Below, piece after piece: positions 8,023-17,486 of a stretch of DNA of 64,000 nt. Source of the stretch: DYFC01 sp041658585 (GTDB lineage Bacteria > Nitrospirota > Thermodesulfovibrionia > Thermodesulfovibrionales > SM23-35). The stretch is taken from assembly GCA_041658585.1 (NCBI GenBank), contig JBAZZX010000001.1, positions 1 through 64,000 on the forward strand. The letters run 5' to 3'. Made by a program: the position numbers and the translations under genes. The notes under the pieces are model-generated. The model did no database searches. It saw only the letters and a program-made list of their open reading frames with translations, and was not told the origin of the DNA. The stretch's first letter is position 1; each line of letters opens with the position of its first letter.

Positions 8023-8832
8023 CTATTTTACTCGATACGGAAAATAGAGAGCGAAAGTAGACCCTTTTCCAACAACACTATCTACTTTAATTAAACCGCC
8101 ATGGCCTTCTACAATTTTTCTTGTTATAGGAAGCCCCAGCCATGCTTCTTGTTTAGTTGTTTTTGTAGTAAAAAAAGGTTCATATATCATTGCTAATTTT
8201 TCTTCTGAAATGCCGACCCCTGTATCCATTACTTTTAAAGTAACATGGTTTTTCCCGCTTAAAGATTCTACATTTGTGATAATAGTCAGTGTTCCTGCAT
8301 CGGGCATCGCGTCAATAGCATTTGATATGAGATTGTCTATTGCAAATCGAACTTGTTTTTCATCTATGTATATCTGAGGAATATCGCCAAATAATTTATT
8401 TATATTTATATTTTCACATTTATCTTTATAAGTATTTAAAGAATCATTAATTATTTTATGAATATCCTGGAGCTCCCTTTTGAAAACACCCTTATTGGAG
8501 AAAATAAGAACATCCTTTAAAATTTCTTCCAATTTTTTTATCTCCAATGAAATCAGATCCAGATATTCCTTTTGTTTCGGTTCCTGGACAAAGCTTTTCT
8601 TTAATCTTTCCGTTAGCCCTCCGATGACCGTAATCGGATTTCGTATCTCATGTGCTACATTAGCGGTAAGTCTGCCCAACGCGGATAATGTTTTATATTC
8701 GATAATTTTTTCTTGCATTTGATCTTCTGATTTTTGAAACTTGCTTATAGCTTCTTGCAGTTTATCTATCCCTTTACGTAGTCCATCTAATCTATTCATG
8801 AGGCGCCTTCTTGTCTTCTCCCTATCTTTCAT
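8023..8832 (-). CDS. Cytoplasmic sensor histidine kinase with unusual ATP-binding G2 box
   Basis: A 269-residue kinase without membrane segments: an N-terminal coiled coil (1-50), a HisKA domain with phospho-acceptor His61 (NVAHEIRNP), an N box (NLISNAIDAMP), a G1 box (DTGVGI) and an F box (YEPFFTTK). The G2 position reads KQEAWLGLPI instead of the usual GTGLGL, so nucleotide handling may differ. The start at 8832 is chosen because GGAGG lies just upstream; a TTG 12 bases earlier has no such support. It is the last gene of the minus-strand signalling cluster and has no intact adjacent partner, only a receiver remnant. Confidence 0.88.
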   Translation of the reverse strand: MKDREKTRRRLMNRLDGLRKGIDKLQEAISKFQKSEDQMQEKIIEYKTLSALGRLTANVAHEIRNPITVIGGLTERLKKSFVQEPKQKEYLDLISLEIKKLEEILKDVLIFSNKGVFKRELQDIHKIINDSLNTYKDKCENININKLFGDIPQIYIDEKQVRFAIDNLISNAIDAMPDAGTLTIITNVESLSGKNHVTLKVMDTGVGISEEKLAMIYEPFFTTKTTKQEAWLGLPITRKIVEGHGGLIKVDSVVGKGSTFALYFPYRVK

Positions 8833-8860
8833 ATATGCCTCCAAATTTATTGACTTCGAA

Positions 8861-8900
8861 TAGAAGAACTAAACCGCTGCGCGGTGGTTTAGTTCTTCTA
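8861..8900. terminator. Perfect 15-bp hairpin between the receiver remnant and the kinase
   Basis: TAGAAGAACTAAACC pairs perfectly with GGTTTAGTTCTTCTA across a ten-base loop that can itself pair (CCGC/GCGG). It starts three bases past the remnant's stop codon, on the minus strand, and precedes the kinase ribosome-binding site, so it may terminate or attenuate transcription or be a mobile-repeat scar. No strong T-run follows. Confidence 0.6.
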
Positions 8901-8903
8901 TAG

Positions 8904-9119
8904 TTACTTTTCACTCCCCTTTTTCTTCTGTTTCTGCAAATACATGTTTTGATCAGCCTCTGACAGCATTGAATCAAAAGATCCGGTTTTTGCAGACTTA
9001 ATAGCAGACATGCCATTTTCAACCCAGACAATCTCGTGGCCAGCCTTCTCTAAATATTCTTTTGTGGTTTTTGCCTGCAGTTTATCATCTTCAACCAGAA
9101 GAATTTTATGGTTCGACAT
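8904..9119 (-). pseudogene. Response regulator-diguanylate cyclase reduced by an internal deletion
   Basis: The first 50 residues are the start of a CheY-like receiver (MSNHKILLVEDDKLQ, acidic pair intact), reaching KTGSFD where the phospho-Asp strand should follow. Instead the sequence continues SMLSEADQNMYLQKQKKK, which looks like the last helix of a GGDEF domain (ADxxMYxxK). The phosphorylation site, the rest of the receiver and nearly all of the GGDEF domain are missing, and the frame is kept across the join. It is probably non-functional, although a 71-residue peptide could still be made. It lies in the signalling cluster between the PilZ gene and the kinase. Confidence 0.75.
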
Positions 9120-9152
9120 GTTAGTGCCTGCCAGTGAATGCTTGCATTTCTG

Positions 9153-10844
9153 TTATGTAACTTTCCTTATTCCTTCAGACGCGCCTGCATGATCAGGAGA
9201 TATTTCCAATGCCTGTCTGAAAAATGCCTTTGCCTTCATCGGCAAGTCTAATGCCAGGTAAACAAACCCAAGTTTTGCAAGAAAATTCGCATTCTTTGGA
9301 TCGAGTTTAAGCGCCCTGTTGATTGCCTTCTCTGCATGATGGAATTTATTCAGTTTCATGAGGGTCAGTCCATGATAATAGTAATATTCGGCTATCGTGC
9401 TGTCGAAATACGCTGCTTGTCCAAAAAGCAGTTCTGCATCTGCATCGTTATTTTTTCTCAGATGTAACTTCCCTTCCTCAAATAATGCCATTGCCTTATC
9501 TGATTTTGAAACTAACCTTGCAGGTTTCAGGGTTGATATGTTGTCATATTCTTTTCTTTTTTGCGGATTCGATAACATTGCATATGCCTCATATACATAG
9601 GTAAAGATGTCATTTAATTTGTCTTTCAGAACATCATCTTCAAGGTGGAAATGCATATCAGGATGATATTTCTTTGCAGCTTTATAATATGCGCTTTTAA
9701 TTTCAGGGATTGAATCATGGTGTTTAACTCCAAGCACACCATAATATCCAAGACCTTCATATTTTTTATGCATTTCTTCTATTTCATTTTTCAGTTGAAC
9801 GATAATTTTTCGTTTTTCTTCTCCTTCAACTATTTCCTCTACGACCTCATCAGGCAACTCTGTCCGAGTTATATATTCATCTTTTATATTTGTTATCCCT
9901 GTATTCAATAGGGCATAGATAGTCTTAAGAGCCTTCAAGTTGCCCAATCGTGAAATAGAAATAGTCTCTTTTATAGTGGTCTTCCCATCCACACAAGATA
10001 GGACCTTTTTGCCTTCATCATCTATTCTAATATCCTGAAAAAGATCAAGAGGTTCCAACGAAAAACAGAGAATATTGTCCAAAGAAGGGAGTCCGCTAAT
10101 AAAATTGCGAAGGCTGTCTATTTTTTTTATTCCGTAATATATCAGATTTCCTGCCGACAGCTTTAATGTAATTACTTCTTCCGTTGGCAAAGGCATTTCT
10201 TCAAACAAAAATCTGCCATCCTCTATTACAAAAAGGCTCAGGATTATCTCTTCGACCTGATGTCTGACAACTGTGATAAGTTCCTGAGCCTGGAGATACC
10301 CGAGTTTGACAAGAACTGATCCCTGCCTCTGCTTTGTCTTTTTCATTTCTGTAACAGAATGATTGTATTGTTCAATAGTTATTCTGCCTTCTTTCAAAAG
10401 CAGATCTCCAAGCCGGTCTTCTTCCTGATTTGAAGCAGAAAATATCATATCACCGTTTTTGATATAAACTTTTTTGATAATATCTCCGCTTTTGACAGTC
10501 AGTATGCCTGTTTTCTGACTTCTCTGCAGTCCGATTAATGTGTCGGCAAGTCTGAAATCCTTAATATGTCCTTGCAGTTTTCCTATATTCTCAATCCCTA
10601 TCTTGAGCCCTGATATATCTTTTATTGTCCAGGCAATCCCACCAGTGGTCTTTATCTCAGGGTCTCTGATAATGAGGTCAACTATATCGCCTTCTTTTAA
10701 TGGAGAAGTATCTTCAACTACCGCCCGAACTCCTGACAGTGAATAATCGAGCATCTTTGCCTTAAAATGTTTGCTATTGAATTTAAGGTCAATATCCTTA
10801 TTTTTTGAGTATCTTCTGTAGCGTCTTCTCTCTTTTGAACTCAT
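9153..10844 (-). CDS. PilZ-DUF4388-J-domain-TPR protein, probable c-di-GMP effector
   Basis: A 563-residue cytoplasmic protein. Residues 1-90 are PilZ-like with an RRRYRRY arginine cluster and a DYSLSGVR motif, the two parts of a c-di-GMP site. Residues 95-230 match DUF4388 (PATAN) sequence. A J domain spans about 366-434 with the HPD tripeptide at 394-396, which in DnaJ proteins stimulates Hsp70 ATPase. Residues 448-555 contain about three TPR repeats. The start overlaps the stop of the upstream GGDEF/EAL gene by four bases (ATGA), so the two are likely co-translated. Its target is unknown; it may couple c-di-GMP to chaperone recruitment or complex assembly. Confidence 0.85.
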   Translation of the reverse strand: MSSKERRRYRRYSKNKDIDLKFNSKHFKAKMLDYSLSGVRAVVEDTSPLKEGDIVDLIIRDPEIKTTGGIAWTIKDISGLKIGIENIGKLQGHIKDFRLADTLIGLQRSQKTGILTVKSGDIIKKVYIKNGDMIFSASNQEEDRLGDLLLKEGRITIEQYNHSVTEMKKTKQRQGSVLVKLGYLQAQELITVVRHQVEEIILSLFVIEDGRFLFEEMPLPTEEVITLKLSAGNLIYYGIKKIDSLRNFISGLPSLDNILCFSLEPLDLFQDIRIDDEGKKVLSCVDGKTTIKETISISRLGNLKALKTIYALLNTGITNIKDEYITRTELPDEVVEEIVEGEEKRKIIVQLKNEIEEMHKKYEGLGYYGVLGVKHHDSIPEIKSAYYKAAKKYHPDMHFHLEDDVLKDKLNDIFTYVYEAYAMLSNPQKRKEYDNISTLKPARLVSKSDKAMALFEEGKLHLRKNNDADAELLFGQAAYFDSTIAEYYYYHGLTLMKLNKFHHAEKAINRALKLDPKNANFLAKLGFVYLALDLPMKAKAFFRQALEISPDHAGASEGIRKVT

Positions 10845-13816
10845 GATTTATTTATCAGCATCTTTTCAATTTCCTCTGCAGGAAGTGGTTTACTAAAGTA
10901 AAAGCCTTGAACCATATCACACCTCAGAAGCCGAAGAATCTTCCATTGTTCCTCTGTCTCAACTCCCTCTGCGATTGTTTTTAAATTCAGAGTATGTGCC
11001 ATTCCTATGATGGCTGTTACAATTGAGGCGGTATCAGGATCTGTGTCTATCTCCCTTATAAAGGATATATCAATCTTCAGATTGTCAATCGGAAATCTTT
11101 TAAGATAACTCAAAGACGAATAACCTGTTCCGAAATCGTCAATAGATATTGAAATCCCTATGTCTTTGAGGCTTTTAAGGACTGATCTTGTAAAATCTAT
11201 ATCCTGCATAAAAGCGCTTTCCGTTATTTCCAGGGTAAGGAGCGATGGATAAAAACCATATTCTTTCATTATCCGCTTCACCATCTCTGCCAGATCCTTC
11301 TGCCTGAATTGAATTAGTGAGAGATTCACAGAGACGGGGACTACCGGATACCCATTATTCTGCCATTCTTTTACCTGTCTGGTTGCGGTTCTTAAAATCC
11401 ATTCTCCGACCTCAATGATCATTCGCGTGTCTTCGAGTACAGGGATAAATTTCCCGGGTGATATTAACCCTGATTCCGGACTTTTCCACCGTATTAAAGC
11501 TTCCATGCCTGTAATCTTTTTTGTAATACTATCCCAGTACGGTTGATAATACAAGATAAACTCTTCATTTTTCATTGCATTGAAGAGGTTCTTTTCCATG
11601 AGAACAAACTCTGCTGCCTTTACATCCATACCTTCGGTATAAAACTGGTAGTTTTTCCTCCCCTGCTGCTTTGCCTTTGCAAAGGCCAGGTCTGCATTTT
11701 TTATGAGTGAAGAGGCATCTTTCCCGTCATTAGGATATACCGAGATGCCTACACTGAGAGTCAGTACTATCTCTTTTCCATTAAAATATATGGTTTGAGA
11801 AGCGTTTTTCATGATCTTTTCTACAACAAGGATAATGTCGTCAGATTGAGCAATATCAATGAGCAGTAAGCCAAAATCATCATTGCCAAGACGCGCTACG
11901 GTATCTCCGTCACGGACAGATGCGATAAGTCTTTTCGCAACTTCTATCAGCACAGCATCTCCTGTATCAAAGCCGTAGGTATCATTTATAGATTTGAACC
12001 TATCGATATCAATGGTTAAAACCGCAACGAGTTTTTTACTATACTCAGCTCTCGCTGTCCCTTGGGTTAACCTGTCAATGAAGAGGTTTCTGTTGGGCAG
12101 ACCTGTCAGGTTATCATAATACGCAAGATATTCAATCCTGCTTTCCATCTTTCTTCGTTCGGTGGTGTCGGTAATAAAGCCTTCGAGCGCCAGGAGTTTG
12201 TCGCCGGTAAATACCCCGGATCCTCTTTCCCAGACCCATTTCTGATTGCCTGATGCAATATTAATTCTGTATTCCAGGGTATAGGGCTTCTTCTCAGACA
12301 AAGCAATCCCGACATCTTCACTGATCTTGATTTGATCTTCCGGCTCAATGATGGAAGCAAATGAACGTATACGGTTGCCGATAAACTCTTCGGCAGGATA
12401 GCCGGTCAACTCAAGAACACCTTCACTCAGATATTCCATGGTCCAGTGTGGGTCGTTGGAGCAGCGGTAGGCAACGCCCGGCAAGTTATTGATCAAAGTA
12501 CTGAGTTTCCGGCTGCTTTCCATCAGTTCATTCTCCGCCTGTTTGCGTACAACGATCCCGGCCAGCGTGTCGACAATAGTACGCAAAAATTCTTCCTCTT
12601 TTTTATTTCTGATGTGTCCTTCTTTCAAATAGATATTAAGCACACCAAGTGTCCTGCCGCTAAACAGAACAGGTACGGCGTAATGCCCGTGAGGAGACAT
12701 CCCTTCGTAGCAGATTTCGTGACGTTCATCAACATGGTCGGCAAATTCTATTTGCCGGGTCAGCGCTGCCTCTCCGCAAATACATTTCCCGAAGGGAATT
12801 CGTGAGCATAATTTTATGAGCGGTTCGGGAAGACTGTTCTGTGCCTTCATCACCAGGATACCCGGGTCGTTTTCAACAAGGTGTATGCTTCCGATTGGTT
12901 CAAACGCAATCCATGGGATGGAAAGTATCATGTTAAGAGACTTTTGCAGAATTTCTTCCAGGGATATATTTTTAAGCGATTCGCTCAGGATCATGTTAAT
13001 CGTAGCCTGCGTAAAATAGTTATCATGAAGTTCTTCCTCCATTCCCTTACGCTCGGAGATATCGCGCAAACTCCCAATGAGTTTCATCGGCTTTCCATCG
13101 GCATCATATTGCAAGATCGCGGAAACGGAGCAGGGGATCAAAGAACTGTCGCGGTTTTTAAGGATGATTTCGAAATCACGCACATTTCCGTGTTCTTTTA
13201 AAATGAGGAGAAGTGTTTCCCTCATCTTTGGGTCCGCATAAAAATCAAGCATCGACTTGCCGATTAAATCGGCTCGTATATATTGTCCTCCGGTTACGGC
13301 CTCTATTGACGGACTGACTTCTGTTATTGTTCCGTCTAACGCTGTTTCGTAATATACATCCTGTATATTCTCGAAGATGTTCCGGTATTTTTCTTCACTC
13401 TTTCGCATCGCCTCCTCGGCCCGTTTTCTTTCAGCCTTCTCAAGAGATTCTTTTAATACGCGATTCACCGCAGGTACAAGACGTGCAAGGTTATGCTTCA
13501 GCACATAATCCGTAGCCCCTTTCTTGAGAGTCTCGACAGCTTGCTCTTCTCCCAGCGCACCTGTGACGAAAATGAAAGGCAGGTCGGGAAACTTTTCTCT
13601 TACAATAATAAGTGCCGAGAGGCCATCAAATGACGGAAGGGTATAGTCTGCAAGGACCAGGTCATAGGTCCCTTTTTCAAGGGCATCAATAAAATCAGCG
13701 CGTGTTGCTGCATCCACAATTTCAACCTCAATGCCGTGAGCAATAATGTTTTCCCTGATGAGTTCGACATCATTTGGATTATCTTCAAGATGCAGAATTC
13801 GTAATGGTGTTTTCAT
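10841..13816 (-). CDS. Receiver-PAS-GAF-PAS-GGDEF-EAL protein, probable c-di-GMP phosphodiesterase
   Basis: A 991-residue soluble response regulator. Receiver at 1-120 with phospho-Asp57; PAS about 140-255; GAF about 275-425; PAS about 435-555; GGDEF about 560-725; EAL about 735-985. The cyclase signature reads GNDDF (644-648) rather than GGDEF/GGEEF, so cyclase activity is doubtful. The EAL domain keeps EAL (772-774), LEITES, DDFGTG (893-898) and EGVET, the metal and catalytic motifs of active phosphodiesterases. It probably degrades c-di-GMP under control of the receiver and sensor domains. It is upstream of, and overlapping, the PilZ gene. Confidence 0.9.
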   Translation of the reverse strand: MKTPLRILHLEDNPNDVELIRENIIAHGIEVEIVDAATRADFIDALEKGTYDLVLADYTLPSFDGLSALIIVREKFPDLPFIFVTGALGEEQAVETLKKGATDYVLKHNLARLVPAVNRVLKESLEKAERKRAEEAMRKSEEKYRNIFENIQDVYYETALDGTITEVSPSIEAVTGGQYIRADLIGKSMLDFYADPKMRETLLLILKEHGNVRDFEIILKNRDSSLIPCSVSAILQYDADGKPMKLIGSLRDISERKGMEEELHDNYFTQATINMILSESLKNISLEEILQKSLNMILSIPWIAFEPIGSIHLVENDPGILVMKAQNSLPEPLIKLCSRIPFGKCICGEAALTRQIEFADHVDERHEICYEGMSPHGHYAVPVLFSGRTLGVLNIYLKEGHIRNKKEEEFLRTIVDTLAGIVVRKQAENELMESSRKLSTLINNLPGVAYRCSNDPHWTMEYLSEGVLELTGYPAEEFIGNRIRSFASIIEPEDQIKISEDVGIALSEKKPYTLEYRINIASGNQKWVWERGSGVFTGDKLLALEGFITDTTERRKMESRIEYLAYYDNLTGLPNRNLFIDRLTQGTARAEYSKKLVAVLTIDIDRFKSINDTYGFDTGDAVLIEVAKRLIASVRDGDTVARLGNDDFGLLLIDIAQSDDIILVVEKIMKNASQTIYFNGKEIVLTLSVGISVYPNDGKDASSLIKNADLAFAKAKQQGRKNYQFYTEGMDVKAAEFVLMEKNLFNAMKNEEFILYYQPYWDSITKKITGMEALIRWKSPESGLISPGKFIPVLEDTRMIIEVGEWILRTATRQVKEWQNNGYPVVPVSVNLSLIQFRQKDLAEMVKRIMKEYGFYPSLLTLEITESAFMQDIDFTRSVLKSLKDIGISISIDDFGTGYSSLSYLKRFPIDNLKIDISFIREIDTDPDTASIVTAIIGMAHTLNLKTIAEGVETEEQWKILRLLRCDMVQGFYFSKPLPAEEIEKMLINKS

Positions 13817-13861
13817 TGCATATTCCCTCTTTTTAATGATATTCCTTTCACATAGTTCCTG

Positions 13862-14317
13862 TTATGTTGTCTTCTTCACACATCCGGGCGGTGGTTCATT
13901 GAGAACTGCCCAGAATACGCCCAGTTTTTTTATTGCATCGGTAAATTGATGAAAATCAACCGGCTTTACAATATATGCATTTACCCCAAGTTGATAGCTC
14001 TGAATCAGATCGTTATCCTCTCGGGAAGAAGTGAGAATTGTCACAGGGATGAGCTTTAATTTGTCATCCGATCTGATCGTTTTCAGCACTTCAAAGCCGT
14101 CTACCTTTGGCAATTTCAGGTCAAGCAAAATCACAGCCGGATTACCATTTGGATAGTCAGCAAATTGCCCGCGTCGATACAGATAATCCAGGGCCTCGGC
14201 GCCATCACGGGCGACTAATACCTCATTGGCCAGATTGTATTCTTCAAGGCTTCCCAGTGTGAGCTCTATATCTTTGGGATCATCTTCGACCAATAGGATG
14301 CTTTTTAATGTGACCAT
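13862..14317 (-). CDS. Single-domain response regulator (Rcp1-like)
   Basis: A 151-residue receiver-only protein. Acidic residues EDD (11-13), phospho-Asp66 in VILLDLKLP, and a Lys in the IVKPVDF motif are present. The longer loop after helix 2 (YLYRRGQFADYPNGNP) is typical of the Rcp1 family that partners phytochrome-like kinases. A GGAGGG site precedes the ATG. It lies 45 bases downstream of the membrane histidine kinase, which is its likely partner, and directly upstream of the GGDEF/EAL gene. Confidence 0.92.
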   Translation of the reverse strand: MVTLKSILLVEDDPKDIELTLGSLEEYNLANEVLVARDGAEALDYLYRRGQFADYPNGNPAVILLDLKLPKVDGFEVLKTIRSDDKLKLIPVTILTSSREDNDLIQSYQLGVNAYIVKPVDFHQFTDAIKKLGVFWAVLNEPPPGCVKKTT

Positions 14318-14362
14318 AATCCCTCCTTTTGTTTCATGAAATGGAACGCAATCATCCGCATA

Positions 14363-17300
14363 TTATTCTGCATTTTTCTTTGCCTTAGGCAGACTAAAAT
14401 AGAAGGTTGCTCCTTCATTGACCTTTCCTTCGGCCCATGTTCTGCCGCCATGACGCTGAATAATTCTTCTGACATTCGCAAGCCCGACACCCGTTCCCTC
14501 AAACTCTTCAGCCCGGTGAAGGCGCTGGAATATGTTAAATAATTTGTGCACATACATCATATCAAATCCCGCACCATTGTCCTTGACGTAGAAGATGTAA
14601 TCGTTTTTATCCTCGTTGTTTCCAATTTCAATCTTTGCGGGGGTCTGTTTACGGGTATATTTCAACGCATTACCGATGAGGTTAATCCAGACGAGCTTCA
14701 GCATCGGGGGATCGCCGTATATCTCAGGCAAGGGATGAATATCCCATACTACATGCCTTCCTTCCATCTCAGGTTGCAACTGGTTTATAGCCTCCTTCAC
14801 CAGATGATCGGATTTGATCAGTGTCTGCTGCATTTCAGCACGGCCCATCCGTGAAAAGGATAAGATGTCATCTATCAAATGTCCCATGTGATTTGTTGAA
14901 TCTGCAATGATACTCAAATATCTCCCACTCTTTTCATCAAGAGACTGAGCGGTATTCTGCATAAGCAATTCTACGAAACCTGAAATATGGCGAATAGGAG
15001 CTCTCAGGTCATGAGAGACCGAGTAGCTGAAGGCTTCAAGCTCTTTGTTGACGGCTTCAAGCTGAGCGGTGCGTTCAATCACCCGCTGTTCCAGTTCGGC
15101 ATTAAGCTGTTTAATCTCTGTCTCAGCCCGCTGGCGCTGGATAATTCTCCACATGCCTTCCATCAGGAGTGTAAGCTGATTGACATCTGACTCATTGTAG
15201 TCTGTTGGTTTGTTTCCTACGCCTGCCACCAATACAATCCGTTCTCCGTCAAAGACAGGTATGTTCATGTGCCTTGTGACCTGCACATGCCCTTCAGGAT
15301 AACTTTTCTTCCAGGGGTTTGGCGCCTGGTAATCATTGGTAGTAATCGGCCTCCTTTGCCGCACCGCTTCTCCCCAGAGACCGGTTGTTTCAACGGGATA
15401 GATTATAGGTTTATCTAATATCTGACATTCTTCCATTGCAGTTTTAGACCAGGAATACATTGTCAACACTGTTTCATCTTCATTCAGGAATGCAAGGTAT
15501 CCTATTTGGCTCTCCGTCAAACGAATAGCTTCCTCAAGGGCAAAACCTGTAATATCCTGAAGTGTAGAATCTATCATTCCATTAAGTTCCAGGAGCGTTA
15601 TCATGCGTGATTCATTACGCTTGAGTTCCTCCTCCGCCTTCTTGCGCTCGGTGATATCCTGGAAAGAACCGCGTATTTTCACGACCTTCCCGTTTTCGAT
15701 AATCGGATGACCAATCGTTCTAACCCATTTATGATTTCCTTTAGCTGTTATTATTTCCAATTCCAGGTCGTAGGGCTTTCCAAGTTCAATCGCTTCTTTC
15801 ACCGCTGTTTCGATTTTGATGCGAGATTCACCCTGATAAAAACTTAACCCAAGTTCCATGTTTGTTTCCGTCTCCGGATCAAGTTCATGAATTCGGGTTA
15901 CTTCATCTGTCCATGTTCCCTTTCGACTGACCGGATCAAACTCCCAACCACCGACTTTCGCAATCTTTCCGGTTTCCCTTAACAGTTCTTCATGGTATTG
16001 CAAAGCTTCTTCGGCTCGTTTGCGCTCTTCACGGGTGCGGAGTGCCTGAATCCCATATGCAAAGTCATTTGCCAATTCTGTGAGCAATTTGACTTCTTCT
16101 TCGTCAAAGGCATCTAGCCCTGCAGCATATATATTCAAAGCTCCATAGGTATGAAAGTTATCAACCAAAGGAAGGACTATCGATGATGCATATCCCCGTT
16201 TAATTGCCTCAGAGCGCCATGGAACGAAATGTGGATCAGTCAGCATGTTTTTACAAATTGATAGTTTGCCAGTTCGTATCGCAGTGCCGGTAGGACCACG
16301 ACCCCTTTCAGTATCGGCCCAGGAGATGTTCAGGGTATCGAGATACCCTTCTTCATATCCAGCCTGTGCCACTGGACGCACAGTCTTTGCTTCATCCTGT
16401 TCGGCATAGCCAACCCATACAAGACGATATTCTCCGATCTCCACGATAAGACGACATATACTGTTCAGCAGGTCTGACTCTTCAGTTGCACGAACCAATA
16501 CCTGATTGCATTCACTCAGTGTTTTGAGCGCACGGTTAACCTTTTTCAATTCGGCTGTTCGATTTTCTACTAATTCCTCAAGGTGCTCGCGGTATCTTTT
16601 TAATTCTTCTTCAGCCCGCTTGCGCTCGTTATCTATCCGATTTTGCGATACTGCATTCGCCCAAATCACAATTGACAAAACGATTATTTGCATTATTACA
16701 AAGAGTGCCACGCCATATTCGGTGCTGTAAAGCCCCAATCGCTCCCCTTCCAAACGCAGCAATCCCAAAATGACCGGGGTGACGATAGCAACAGGCAGAA
16801 TTCGACGGAGCATAAAACTGCCGGTGTTTTCGCTTGTTACTGCAGCCATAAACCCCTGGTATGGTCGCGCGAAAAGAATACCCAAACCGAACAAAATAAA
16901 AATGATTGCTGTATGCAACGCCATTTGGGTGTAATAACCTATCCCGTATAGTGCTCGTACACCATAGCTGTAACCTATAAGACTCAGTAATCCGACCAAG
17001 GTAGTTCCCAATGCAAGGAACTGTACAATGTGATAAACATGTTTCATCTTCTTATCCATCAGAAATAGAGCAATACTTAACATGGTAAAATTTAGGGCAG
17101 TATTTGGCGCCATCCGACCCGGATGAGAGGTTCCTACCACACTCGATGGCTCATAGAATAGCAACTGGTCTATACCCAAATCATAGCCTAAGATATCCTC
17201 ACTGAGTGTAAGGGCGCCTATTATTGCAACGGCAAAAGCAAAAACTCTTGCAATCAGTCTCACCATTTGGCTGGACTGCTCAGGGATTAATAACCAGAGT

Positions 17301-17479
17301 GAGATTCCAAGAAGCATAAAGCATAAAGCGGTATTGGCTTTCATCGTTACCAGGCCCGGCAGAACGCTCTTCAAAACCGGCAAATCAAACATCCAGCCAA
17401 TGATTACGAGGCAACCGGCAAAAAAGGCAATAGCGCTCGTGGATCGAGAAAATGATTTCAAAGGACTAGCTTGTATCAT
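14363..17479 (-). CDS. Membrane-bound GAF-PAS-GAF sensor histidine kinase
   Basis: A 1038-residue kinase. The first 270 residues hold about seven hydrophobic segments and form a membrane sensor of unidentified type. A coiled coil leads to GAF (about 320-470), PAS/PAC (about 490-620, with the WVRTIGHP segment), a second GAF (about 630-780), HisKA with phospho-His near residue 823 (SYSVSHDLRAP), and HATPase with N box (NLIGNALKYT), G1 (DNGAGFD) and G2 (GTGVGL). The kinase core resembles phytochrome-type enzymes, but no chromophore cysteine was identified. It is flanked by stand-alone receivers on both sides, likely phosphotransfer partners. Confidence 0.9.
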   Translation of the reverse strand: MIQASPLKSFSRSTSAIAFFAGCLVIIGWMFDLPVLKSVLPGLVTMKANTALCFMLLGISLWLLIPEQSSQMVRLIARVFAFAVAIIGALTLSEDILGYDLGIDQLLFYEPSSVVGTSHPGRMAPNTALNFTMLSIALFLMDKKMKHVYHIVQFLALGTTLVGLLSLIGYSYGVRALYGIGYYTQMALHTAIIFILFGLGILFARPYQGFMAAVTSENTGSFMLRRILPVAIVTPVILGLLRLEGERLGLYSTEYGVALFVIMQIIVLSIVIWANAVSQNRIDNERKRAEEELKRYREHLEELVENRTAELKKVNRALKTLSECNQVLVRATEESDLLNSICRLIVEIGEYRLVWVGYAEQDEAKTVRPVAQAGYEEGYLDTLNISWADTERGRGPTGTAIRTGKLSICKNMLTDPHFVPWRSEAIKRGYASSIVLPLVDNFHTYGALNIYAAGLDAFDEEEVKLLTELANDFAYGIQALRTREERKRAEEALQYHEELLRETGKIAKVGGWEFDPVSRKGTWTDEVTRIHELDPETETNMELGLSFYQGESRIKIETAVKEAIELGKPYDLELEIITAKGNHKWVRTIGHPIIENGKVVKIRGSFQDITERKKAEEELKRNESRMITLLELNGMIDSTLQDITGFALEEAIRLTESQIGYLAFLNEDETVLTMYSWSKTAMEECQILDKPIIYPVETTGLWGEAVRQRRPITTNDYQAPNPWKKSYPEGHVQVTRHMNIPVFDGERIVLVAGVGNKPTDYNESDVNQLTLLMEGMWRIIQRQRAETEIKQLNAELEQRVIERTAQLEAVNKELEAFSYSVSHDLRAPIRHISGFVELLMQNTAQSLDEKSGRYLSIIADSTNHMGHLIDDILSFSRMGRAEMQQTLIKSDHLVKEAINQLQPEMEGRHVVWDIHPLPEIYGDPPMLKLVWINLIGNALKYTRKQTPAKIEIGNNEDKNDYIFYVKDNGAGFDMMYVHKLFNIFQRLHRAEEFEGTGVGLANVRRIIQRHGGRTWAEGKVNEGATFYFSLPKAKKNAE

Positions 17480-17486
17480 ATATTTT

